Positions 1-9,503 of a stretch of 64,000 bases of DNA are shown here, one piece after another (position 1 is the first letter of the stretch; each line of letters begins with the position of its first letter). Under the pieces are notes generated by a model. It was not told where the DNA came from and made no database searches. It saw nothing but the letters and a program-made list of their open reading frames with translations. The DNA comes from Ramazzottius varieornatus (taxonomy: Eukaryota > Tardigrada > Eutardigrada > Parachela > Ramazzottiidae). Made by a program: the position numbers and the translations under genes. Location: contig BDGG01000002.1 in the NCBI GenBank assembly GCA_001949185.1, forward strand, positions 7,220,772-7,284,771, in the 5' to 3' direction.

Positions 1-1967
1 TAACGTGGCGGACGACAAGTGTTTCGAGCTGAACGTGAAGGGGAATGCTAACGGGAACTGCGGGCGAGATCGCGTAAACGAGAATTATACCATGTGTGCG
101 GTGCGCGACACCAAATGTGGGCTGCTTCACTGCACCAGCCAAGTCGAGCGGCTGGCGATAGGCGCGGAAAGCGCAACTTCCGTCAGCCAGTCATTCATCC
201 CGGCAAGAACCACCTACATCAGCTGCAGGTATTTCCATTCTCAGTCTCGAATAACCGATAAAACCGATATTGTACATGGGAGACAAATATAGGCCAACCT
301 GTCCAGCAGGATATTCGAAAGTTACTTGACAGGGTGGTCGAAAATTTGAATTTAATTTTTTTTCACGGACTTGCATACACTATGCCAGACTTTTATCACG
401 AGTTCCCGGTATGCAGGTTGATTCATGGCTTGTCTAGTCAGTTTTCACGTACCTGCATACATTTGGTTCGGTATTTGTCGGCGCGGAGAAGTATGCAGGT
501 GGGTGAAGAGTGTGTTGATCTGCTGGCCGCCCAAATCCGATAGCTTTTCTTGTAATGACAATTTCCATTTACAGTACTTGGCATTTCTTCAATGTTTCTA
601 TGTTGATATGTGCGTGGGCTTGGTTTTAGGGCGGCATATGTCGACTTTGGGCTGGAAGTGATGGATCCTGGCATGGTGCCCAATGGAGCGAAATGTGGCG
701 AGGACATGATGTGCTACAACCAAGTGTGCACGCACATCTCCAACGTACCACGCAAGTGCTCTGCTAGCAGTTGTAGCGGTCATGGCGTTTGTAACAACCT
801 GGGACATTGTCACTGCGATGCTGGGTACGCGCCACCCGACTGCTCGTACAGCGGCTACGGTGGCAGCATCGACAGCGGACCGGCCAACAGCTCCGACTCG
901 TATCGACGTCTTCGAGACGCCATGCTGGTTCTTTTCCTTCTAGTCTTACCGGTCGTTGTAGCGGTGCTACTCGTATACTTCATGAGACATCGAATCAAGA
1001 AATGGCTGGAGATGAAGAAGAAGCATGGCAGAAGCTCTAGCAGGAGTAAACCGGTAACGACGAAGCCAGTCGAGAAAAAGAAGGTACAGAAGATCTCAGG
1101 TGGTTTTCCGAAGAATGGTGGACCGCAGAGGCAAAAGAGCGTTCGAGGGCAGCCAATTTCGCAGCCCATCGCTTTGGCTACTTCAAACGGGACCAGCGGC
1201 ACAGTGGTGGCCATGAACATGGGGAATAGTAGGTTGACTAACACGTACCTAAATGAAACCTGGCCGATAGAGAGACCTACTGGCCCGATTTACGTCAACG
1301 AGTTGGCAGCTACTCCACCACCGTTACCTGCTAAACCTCCGAAAGCTGTCCGCGACTCTCCTCAGGTAACGAAAATGTCCACATCTCGTAGTTGGAATTC
1401 GGAAGCTCAGCAAACGACTTTGACAAGATTGTCCTCTCAAGCGGCGCATGTTTCCTGTGGCCGAGAGCGTGCGTCACTTGGAGAAACGCTCTTGTCGAAT
1501 TTGCTTGCAGGAACCCCAGTTTTGGACTGTAAAGAGCTCATTATTTGAGGGGAGACAGGACTCATTTCTCTCAATTTGGCTTGTTATTTTAGGTCTTGCA
1601 TCAGCTTGCCAACAGTCATTCCCAACCTGTGGTGCCTTCAGAGATCTTCGAAGCTGAGGACACCTTGAAGCCTATTAGACCGGCTCCCGCGCCACCGCCG
1701 AGACCTGCCATCAGTCAGCCTGTTAGTCGGAATTCCTCCAGTGCTAGTTCGAGGCGAAGAGCCAGACCTTCGAATCGGCCCCCTGATCCTCCGACAAAAG
1801 CCCGTGCGGAGCAAGCCACACCGTTACAATCGGAGGATGACAGTTCGTCAGATTCGTCTCTGATGGGCAGAACACGTGAAAACCCAGGAGAAAACATACC
1901 AAAAAATTCGCTCGTCAGCGAACTTACCAGGAAATTTGAAAGCCAAAGAAATGGTCGGATGCAGTAG
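1..1967 (+). CDS. ADAM metalloprotease, C-terminal part (partial)
   Basis: The 3' end of an ADAM (disintegrin-metalloprotease) gene; the protease and disintegrin exons lie before the window. Exons are about 1-228, 630-1365 and 1593-1967, giving 445 visible residues. In order they encode the end of the Cys-rich domain (NANGNCGRD, CGLLHCTS), an EGF-like module (CSASSCSGHGVCNNLGHCHC), a transmembrane helix near 919-985, and a basic cytoplasmic tail. The tail has SH3-ligand prolines (TPPPLPAKPP and RPAPAPPPRP). Members of the ADAM9/12/19 (meltrin) group shed cell-surface ligands, and the tail suggests recruitment of SH3 adaptors. Assignment within the ADAMs is inference. Intron 1 carries two ACCTGCATAC hairpins and intron 2 carries a GTGGCGCAC foldback element. 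An in-frame read-through of intron 2 to a stop at 1546 would shorten the tail, but the splice joins in phase. Confidence 0.9.
371..503. repeat. Two tandem ACCTGCATAC/GTATGCAGGT hairpins in ADAM intron 1
   Basis: ttgcatac at 371 pairs with gtatgcaggt at 409-418. A second pair, acctgcatac at 451-460 and gtatgcaggt at 491-500, follows at once. Each arm is about 10 bp and each loop about 30 bp. The same arms recur near 4899, 42222 and 43777. Confidence 0.75.
1408..1506. repeat. Foldback element, GTGGCGCAC family (ADAM intron 2)
   Basis: The left arm (tttgacaagattgtcctct ... aagcggcgcatg) and right arm (cgtgcgtcacttggagaaac ... cttgtcgaa) are inverted copies about 40 bp long with a loop near 15 bp. 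The copy is diverged but shares the family core and the outer GACAAGATCG block. Confidence 0.7.
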
Positions 1968-2442
1968 GAATTTTGGAACGAGTTTCTCTTCTAAATGTGA
2001 AGGACGGACCGGTTTCCAGAACTTGAGTTTTATTGAAGTTTTTTTCCATTCGTTTTCTTTCTTTCATTAGTTTCTACTTTTTACCTTACGTTACAAAGTT
2101 GTATCCGTCTTAAAACTATGCTGCTCCCATAATATCTCGCGTACTTGTCGCTCTGCTCACAGCTGGACAATTCCACAGTCACACCACACGGAGGAACAAA
2201 AGTTTTTAGAATCCATACAGAAGCCGGTAGTAACTGCGAAAAAAATATTGTAGAAGTTATACTACAACTACAGTGTACTGTGAGAGAAATCAACGGAGAT
2301 TACGAACCGAGAAAGCACCGATAAAACCTGAACTGCATATGAAATGGCCACCGTTGAGGCAGGAACAATCCTCAAACACAAGTAAGAATAAAAATAAAAC
2401 ATTATACTCAGATCAGAACTGAATGTAGAACTTTCGGTTTGG

Positions 2443-5230
2443 CTACTTCTTGCGACTTCCCATTCTCTTTCCCACTGTTGAGGCATAGAAGACGAGCTCT
2501 TTCAGCGGAATGCTGTAACTCACAACGCCAATGCAATACCTCCATACATTCGAATAATTGAATATCTGTCTTACCTATGGAGAGTTTTGGCAGCGTATCC
2601 ATTCTTCTTCTTCGGGAAGTACAAGTCAACTTCGGTCTTGTTGCCTTTCCCGTCCACCTTGGAGATGGTACCTTCTTCCTCATTCAGCGGATCAGCATCA
2701 GTCAGGTACGTGGCTATCTGACCAACTGTGACCAAGTCAGGAACGCGCTTGATACTTTTCATCTCTACGGAGGGAGTTTCGTCTGAGCCGCTAAACCACT
2801 TGACGACGTATTCGTCGCCTCTCGCCTTCTTCTTCACCGTCGCCGGGTAGTAGATCATCGCTTTTCCTTGTTGCCACTTCACAAAGACCACCTCACCTGA
2901 CAATCAAACTGTGACTAGACCATCGAAGTTACGTAGAAGATGAATATTCGAAAAAAAACCCAGAAAACTGGAAGGTCGGCAGACAAACTCGACAAGATCG
3001 CTTTCGCAAGTGGCGCACGCTCCCAGTCAACAACAGTGAAAAAGTGCGGCACTTGAAGAAACCGGCAAGGATGTTCTTCCGTGTGGCGCGCGCTTGCAGC
3101 CAGCAACAGCGTTGACGTGTGCCACGTGGGGAAACAATCTTGTCGAGTTTGTTAGCCGAGCTTGCAGTTTTTATATTGGCCTAAGAAAATCGTTTCTAGG
3201 CTTTTTTCATCGAAAAACGGAATTTTGCTTGTACCTGGTGCAATCTCTTCGACGGCAGAAGCGTTACTCGGACTACGAGTGCGGCTACGTGATAGAGACT
3301 TCGCAGCGATGAGATCTTCCTCGTCATTGATGAATTCTTCGGCAGAGTCGACATCAATTACGCTAGCCTTCTTTGTCCGAGCTCCGGACCGTTCGGCAGG
3401 TCTTCGTGAGCCACTGGTGCTGGGAGTACCGTCGTCGTCCGACTCGTTCAGGACCATCTTCTCAGAGCCCAGGTATTCTTCTTGCGAGTTGAAGTCAAAG
3501 CAACCCTTAGTGCGTTCCTCTTCGTGGATTCCTAACAAGTTGAATTCGAATCTGTAGGCACGAATCGATCAGCGTCTGATAAAGCCTCATATAGCGGATC
3601 TGGTTTTCCATTCTGTGCGTTCACTTACTCTGAAATCTTATTTTTGCCGCCCTGAATGTCAAACTCGACTTCATATCGCTTCGGCACGTCCCTTCCGCCG
3701 ATGACGCGAATAACGCGACCTTCGCGGTTACGGCTACTGGCAGGCACGTCTCCTCCTCGCAGACGGGAAACTTGCACCATCCTGCCTGGCTGTAGCCAAC
3801 CGGAAGGACGAAGAAGCTCGTGCTCCAGACGAACCTCGCTCTTATTCATCCCGAAGAACTTGATCAAGACTTCCCTGTGTCACACAACACATAACAAAAT
3901 GCAGTCGATTGACGAATTAGGTTTTTTTATCCTTCGAACTTACCCGACTCTGGCGCTGTTATACTTTTGTACAGTGGCTGGCCAATAACAGTTGTCCCGC
4001 TTCGCCAAGGTGTGGAATCCTACAGAAACTACAGACATGTTAAGGACAGAAAATGGACACCCGGTACTGGTAGTGACATGAGGAGAAGGTTCTTGCCTGC
4101 TTTGAATACTTTTCCTTTCTCAGTCTGGCTTCGAGCTCGGTTCTCCGCTTTTGTTTCCGGGACGCCCTGAGTGGAAGAACCAGGCTTCGACTGTGCGAAA
4201 GTGCGGAAGCGATCCGCTAGTCCAGCTTGCGGTACTTTCTTCGGCGTAGGCTCTCCGGATCTGGAAGACTCATTTAGCGACCCTTCTTCTTCGTCTGAAC
4301 TATCGCTAATCACCCGTTTATTTTTTCTGCCCATCAGCGAACTGACCGGCCTTTGAATGTACTCGTCATCATCGGACAACGCGAAGTCCAGCTTCTTCGG
4401 TGTACCCGCTGGTAGACCAGTCTTCGCGTCCACGACTGTCACTTCCGTAGCAGTACCAGGACCGGAAGAACTGAACGGCTGGCGAGCCGTCTTCGTGTCG
4501 TCCTCTGCTTCATCATCTTCGGACGTAGAAGAGATCGCGATGACTTCAGTAGCTTCTCTTGCCGCGCCCCAGTCTCGGTAGCTTCCGGGATGCTCAGATG
4601 ACATGACTGCATCGAGGATGTAAGCGAAGCCCTTGTTATCGTGCTCCAGCTTCGTCAGTATGATGTTGTACTTTCTGTCGGGCTTGAAAAAGGCCTGCAG
4701 GACTTCGAGTTGCTTTGCTTTCGGTAGCTGGGAAAACTCCTGCGGAGACTTTGGACTTATATCGCCAAAGATCTTTTGCCCTACTTGGGCCAGTAGCTTG
4801 ACTCCGCTCTTGTCAGCTACTTGAACCTGGACAACCAGAAGAAGATCAGCCAACGTACACCTGCCTGCTATCATATGAAATGACCGTCAGACATCATGCA
4901 CCTGCATACACCGGCGGTAGGTGTAGCTGCCGCTGTTTTTGTGTGCAGGTATACGTCGTCAGCTGGCGAATAAACTGGCATTTTCTATTGTCTGTATTCA
5001 CTTACCATGACTTTGGAAAACTGCTGGATGCCCGTTCTCTGGTCGCATCTTCTGCAGAACTCGCCGTCGTACGTACGCAGCTGACCACGACAGATGGAGC
5101 AGCCCGAGTACACAAACTCATCGTCCTGCTTGTCGATCTTTGGGAAATGGCAGTCAGCGACATGGTGTGTGTTTTGGGACTTTGAGTGTGAATGCACCGG
5201 CTTCGACGAGACTTCTTTCAGCGTCAACAT
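2443..5230 (-). CDS. RPA-like zinc/OB-fold plus Tudor-like domain protein
   Basis: No orthologue is recognised with certainty. Exons on the minus strand: 5006-5230, 4097-4826, 3944-4019, 3629-3874, 3235-3551, 2575-2896 and 2443-2512, about 661 residues; the start is uncertain because upstream exons may exist. Residues 44-62 form a C-x2-C...C-x2-C knuckle. This runs into an OB-like stretch, resembling the C-terminal DNA-binding domain of RPA1. An acidic Ser/Asp-rich, nuclear-looking linker follows. After it come two Tudor/chromatin-reader-like segments, the first with YWPATVQKYN and KFFGM, the second with VVFVKWQQGK, YYPATV and YVVKWFSGSDET. The C-terminus is Lys/Arg-rich. A role in chromatin or DNA-damage signalling is inferred from this domain mix only. 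The 4097/4019 junction uses a GC donor. Confidence 0.7.
2975..3165. repeat. Double foldback element, GTGGCGCAC family (Tudor-gene intron)
   Basis: Two foldback copies lie head to tail: aagtggcgcacgc ... gtgcggcacttg (3008-3055), then gtgtggcgcgcgc ... gtgtgccacgtgg (3081-3130). The pair is bracketed by outer inverted arms tcggcagacaaactcgac and gtcgagtttgttagccga. It fills most of the 338-bp intron 2897-3234. Confidence 0.75.
4899..4956. repeat. ACCTGCATAC/GTGTGCAGGT hairpin in intron
   Basis: acctgcatacacc at 4900 and gtgtgcaggtatac at 4940-4953 form an inverted pair with a loop near 30 bp. It lies in the first intron of the Tudor-like gene (4827-5005). Confidence 0.65.
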
Positions 5231-5619
5231 GATGAAGGCAGTCCGAAGCGAACGCTGCAGAGAAGAGGATGGCTACAGACACTACCTATCTTCCAGATTC
5301 ATACTGCTGCTCGCCTAAAATAAGAGATACGTACAGTCACGCGTCTTGGGGCCCTTGTCCATCATGGTATCTGCTTTAGAGTCTACCAAGTACAACCATG
5401 TACATACCGTTGAAGTATTCTTGCTTCTCTATTGCAAGACTCAGGTGCTATACGCAGCATTCAGTGGAGTATCCAGCAACGCAATGAAGGATTAAAAGAT
5501 TAGGACAGGAGAGTACGTGCTCATCAGCTGTAACACGCGGAAAAACACAACGGAAAATTTAAAATTCCTGAAAAACTGCAAAGAGGCCGACGTCACGTCT
5601 AGTGGGATGACGTCATGAC

Positions 5620-5781
5620 GATGCGGGGCCGCACGGTTTGTTTTGATTTTCGTGTCGGCCCATCCCAACGCACCCCATGGATCACCTGACCAGAATCTAC
5701 GATGCGGGGCCGCACGGTTTGTTTTGATTTTCGTGTCGGCCCATCCCAACGCACCCCATGGATCACCTGACCAGAATCTAC
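5620..5781. repeat. 81-bp perfect tandem duplication
   Basis: Positions 5620-5700 and 5701-5781 are identical as far as I can read, each starting gatgcggggccgcacgg and ending ccagaatctac. Perfect identity implies a recent duplication. The GC-rich unit lies in the divergent promoter region. Confidence 0.95.
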
Positions 5782-5887
5782 GACCGAGTGGGCGATGTGT
5801 GCCACGTGGCCATCTGCTTTTGTTTGGGTGAGCTCTTGTCACCTCACGGTTTCAGCGTGGTCTCCTTCGTCTGAATAGTCTCATTCA

Positions 5888-6172
5888 CAGCGGTGGACGG
5901 GTGATTTATTCAGCCTAATATCGAAAATCACGACACTGCCACCTACGACCCGTCAAGAACCGGTACAACAGGCAATCTTATCATCAGTGCGCGAATTCGA
6001 TCTCTACTGAACAAGAGACTTGGTGTTCGAACGACATTCAGAACGGTATTTTTTATTTGGAAGATATTGATGGACTGAGTGCCGTTCCAAAGTTGGGCTG
6101 TGCTTGAGGTTGCGAAGCCGTTCCGTGTTTTGGCTACTGTAACTTACTGAATAAATCACCCGTCCACCGCTG
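5888..6172. mobile_element. hAT-like MITE, 285 bp, with 8-bp target-site duplication
   Basis: Terminal inverted repeats of about 26 bp, CAGCGGTGGACGGGTGATTT at the left and its complement ending at 6172. They are flanked by a perfect 8-bp direct repeat CTCATTCA (5880-5887 and 6173-6180). An 8-bp duplication with CAGnGGTGG-type ends is typical of the hAT superfamily. No coding capacity, so it is non-autonomous. Confidence 0.9.
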
Positions 6173-6210
6173 CTCATTCATGTTGTTTTAAATTCTTGCG
6201 CGTACCTGTC

Positions 6211-6258
6211 AGGTCACAGGTCACAGGTCACAGGTCACAGGTCACAGGTCACAGGTGA
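6211..6258 (+). promoter_or_regulatory. Tandem AGGTCA half-sites with 1-bp spacing (DR1 array)
   Basis: AGGTCA occurs at 6211, 6218, 6225, 6232, 6239 and 6246, followed by AGGTGA at 6253, each separated by one base. AGGTCA-n-AGGTCA is the DR1 element bound by HNF4, COUP-TF and RXR-type nuclear receptors. The array ends 73 bp before the cortactin ATG, so it may be promoter or 5' UTR. It could also be a neutral heptanucleotide microsatellite. Confidence 0.7.
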
Positions 6259-6330
6259 ATCTTGTCTCGTGGATAATCTGGATCAAGGAGGAAGAACAAG
6301 GAGCTAGCAGTCGCGAATTTTTATCGGAAG

Positions 6331-8672
6331 ATGTGGAAGTCCCAGACGATGCCGAGTGTAGCAGTTCAGTCCAGCCAAGCTAGCGATGACTGGGACACCG
6401 ATCCCGATTTTGTGGTAAGGAAGAGCCTTATGTTTTCCAAATGATTCCAGCTGTACCTTTGCAAGAGAAGATGTGAAGGCTATGTGATGGCGTATTTTGG
6501 ACTGTTCTTCTTTTCAGAATGACGTTAGTGAGAAAGAGCAGCGCTGGGGCTCAAAAGCCGTCGCTGGCTCAGGCCATCAAGAATCAACCGAGTAAGTAAT
6601 GTTGGAACAGTCCATTTTCTTATTGCCCCGGCACACCCGCGCACATCTGAGCTGTCGTCGGATGTGCAAGTGCGTGACTTTATTGTTCGTCTTCCGTAAT
6701 TCAATTTTTCGTACTTGCAGCCTGAAGAAACTCCGTGAACAGGTGCAAGCAGACCATTCGAGAATTAAGCAGAAGCAATCTGAAGAAATGAACATCGGCT
6801 TTGGGTATGGAGGGAAGTTCGGCGTCGAGAAGGACCGAATGGACAAGGTACAGTACTTGTACAGTATACTGCAAATCTGCAACGTACTACAGAGCGCTCG
6901 GTTAGCTCGCAGTTGGGAAACGTGAAAACCACAGTAAATATCTGGTCTGATTTAGAGTGCGATGGGAGCAGATTATCACGCGCCTAAGGAGAAGCATACT
7001 TCGCAGATCGATTACCAGAAAGGTTTTGGAGGGAAGTTCGGCGTGGACGAACGTATGGACAAGTCGGCAGTGGACTGGCAGTACAAAGCGGACTCGAAGA
7101 AGCACGAATCTCAAACCGACTACAAGACAGGGTTTGGTGGTGACTTCGGTGTCCAGAAAGATCGTCAAGATAAGTCAGCAATGGGCTGGGACTACAAGGC
7201 GACTACGGAGAAGCACGATTCACAGAAGGACTACAAGACGGGCTTCGGTGGGGACTTTGGGGTGCAGAAGGACCGGCAGGACAAGTCCGCTGTCGGTTGG
7301 GACTATAAAGCCAGCAATGAGAAGCATGACTCGCAGAAGGACTACAAAGCTGGTTTCGGTGGAGAGTTCGGCGTAGAAAGTAGGCCTCAAGACAAGGCAG
7401 CTCTTGGGTGGGACCATAAAGAGGCGAAGGAGCAACATGCTTCGCAGAAAGGTGGGTGAACTTTCGAATGTAGAATTAACACACTGAAGTTTTGGGATCG
7501 ATCGGTGTATCTTTTGTAGACTACAAGACGGGTTTCGGTGGGGATTTCGGTGTCCAAATGGACAGACAGGACGCAGCGGCGGTCGGTTGGGATTATCGAG
7601 AGAAAACGGAGGCGCATGAGTCTCAAAAAGGTGCGTCTAGTATCACAACACAAAAGAAGAAATGAGTGTGAATTTAATGCGCGTTGCTTTTCTAGATTAT
7701 AAGACGGGGTTCGGTGGAAAGTTTGGTATTCAGAAAGACAGGCAAGATAAGTCGGCGGTTGGTTGGGACGAAGAGCAGAAGGAAAAACCTTATACATCTT
7801 CGGAGAAACCGAAAATCGAGAACGGTAACTTTGTCTTCTGATATTTCGACTCTGAAAAAGGTTGATGAATCTATATTTTAGGTGCGGTGAAAGCAAGTTC
7901 GCTCCGCGCCCGGTTTGAATCAATGGCTGTAGACGAGAAGGAAGAAGCTGCCAAGCGGACGGAAGCCGAGCGCCAACGTCGAAAAGAGCTGGAAGACGAA
8001 CAGAAGGCGGCTGACAAGAAACTAGAAGAAGAACGTCAACAGCGTAATGCGAGAGAAGAGGAAGAAAGAGCGGCGGAAAGAAAGCGGTTAGGCATAGCTG
8101 ACGACCAAGAAGAGGTCGAGGAAGAAAAGGAACTACGAGCACCAGCTCCTCGACAAGCATTCCGATACGACGCACCACCTGGACAAATGACTGCAACACC
8201 CACATCGCCCTCTCACACGTCCGCGTTCAAGGCTCCAGCAAGAACATCGGATGTGGAAGTGAGATCAAGGAACCATGCTGAGGACTCGCAGACTTTGGCG
8301 AGGAAGAAGGTGACCTCGCCGACGGAAAGTACGAAGAGCTCGGTGGAGGAGGATGAAGGCATGACTGCTGTGGCTCTTTTCGACTATCAAGCAGGTACGA
8401 ACCGCAGTAACATAAACTCGTTTCAGCGTATAGCTGGCTACAGCTCATGTTAATCTGTTGTTTTATCTGTAGCGGATGAGGACGAACTTACCTTTGAACC
8501 CGAGGATGTGATCAGGCATGTTGAGCAGTGTAAGTTGAACAGCTGGTGTCAAAGTCATAGGAGCAGGTATAACACTATACCAGTTTTTGTAGTAGATGAA
8601 GGTTGGTGGAGGGGCGAATGCAACGGGAAGGTTGGGCTGTTCCCCGCAAACTATGTGGAAGTGAAGCAATGA
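6331..8672 (+). CDS. CTTN: Cortactin (Arp2/3-binding actin regulator)
   Basis: Nine exons: 6331-6414, 6518-6591, 6721-6847, 6956-7451, 7520-7630, 7696-7824, 7882-8394, 8473-8529 and 8593-8672, giving 556 residues, close to the vertebrate length. The N-terminus carries the Arp2/3-binding acidic motif [20 protein letters not shown]. Then come six and a half 37-residue F-actin-binding cortactin repeats, for example [20 protein letters not shown] charged helical region (near residues 305-360), a Pro/Ser/Thr-rich linker and a C-terminal SH3 domain (ALFDYQA ... DEGWWRG ... [10 protein letters not shown]) follow. Several introns fall at equivalent phase-1 sites between repeats, which fits growth by exon duplication. 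It acts at cortical branched actin, for example in lamellipodia and endocytic sites. The start ATG matches the conserved MWK opening. Confidence 0.98.
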
Positions 8673-9503
8673 AGCCGTTGAGATTGATATGGAGGAGGAT
8701 GCCTTGTAGTACTGTATCGACGGACCAGATTTTTGTGCAGCTTGATGTTGCCTTCGTCCATTTCTATTGCTTTCAAGTTTTCTCCTATGATATTTGCTGT
8801 CTTTTTACTTCCAGTCGCAGTAGCTCCCAATCGCATCTCCGTAATTGTTTCCTGTTCCTTTTTTATGCTTTTATGTGGTTTCATCCTACTGTTACATTGT
8901 TTTAATTGACAGTGCCTTGTGATCATAAAGTTTGAAGTGTTCGGAGAGTTGTGTCGCGAAAGTAAAGTTGATGGCTGCCCATCGTGCTAGTCGTTTACAA
9001 TTGCAGTTAAATTCAACATTTCGCGGTTATTCAAACCATAGATGCTCACTCGGCAGACCGGGGAGTTGCTGGAGGAAGCGACCGCTGACAACGCTCCTAC
9101 CATTCAGATGGCTCATGTCGCCATCTGGATACCGGCAGTGCTTGATTGTTGATTTGTATACATTGGAGACTTGGAAACTGGGAAGCACTGACGAGCTGCT
9201 GAACATCGTGTTGCACAAAGTTGATTGGCTTGATCGCTGCCAGAACATACGGTTGATCAGTTGATGGGCACTACTATCAGTTTGCGCAGCACGATGTTCA
9301 GCAGCTCGTCAGTGTTGGAAAGTTCCAACTTCCAAGTTTAGATTTCTTATCTGAACCTTCTGTGTCGTCGTTTTCTTCCAGGTTTCACAGTTCCTTCCAC
9401 GACGCAACAGGTTGGACATCGCATGAGAGTGGGTCGCGTGGTCTCGTGAGACCTCCGACCACAGCTGTTGAAAAGAATTCGCTTCAAGAGGCATTCGCGG
9501 AAG
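8673..9503. other. Intergenic region between cortactin and taspase-1
   Basis: 3' flank of cortactin and 5' flank of taspase-1. It contains a 170-bp foldback (9168-9340); otherwise I see nothing coding. Confidence 0.5.
9168..9340. repeat. Foldback element with ~45-bp arms
   Basis: The left arm (near 9168-9213, containing cactgacgagctgctgaac) and right arm (near 9291-9340, containing gttcagcagctcgtcagtg) are near-perfect inverted copies. They are separated by about 80 bp. It is unrelated to the GTGGCGCAC family. Confidence 0.85.

Larger units (their letters stand above)
5231..6330. other. Divergent intergenic/promoter region
   Basis: This region lies between the minus-strand Tudor-like gene and plus-strand cortactin. 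I see no conserved coding exon. It holds the 81-bp tandem duplication, the hAT-like MITE and the AGGTCA array listed separately. Missing 5' exons of the Tudor-like gene could lie in 5231-5480. Confidence 0.5.
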
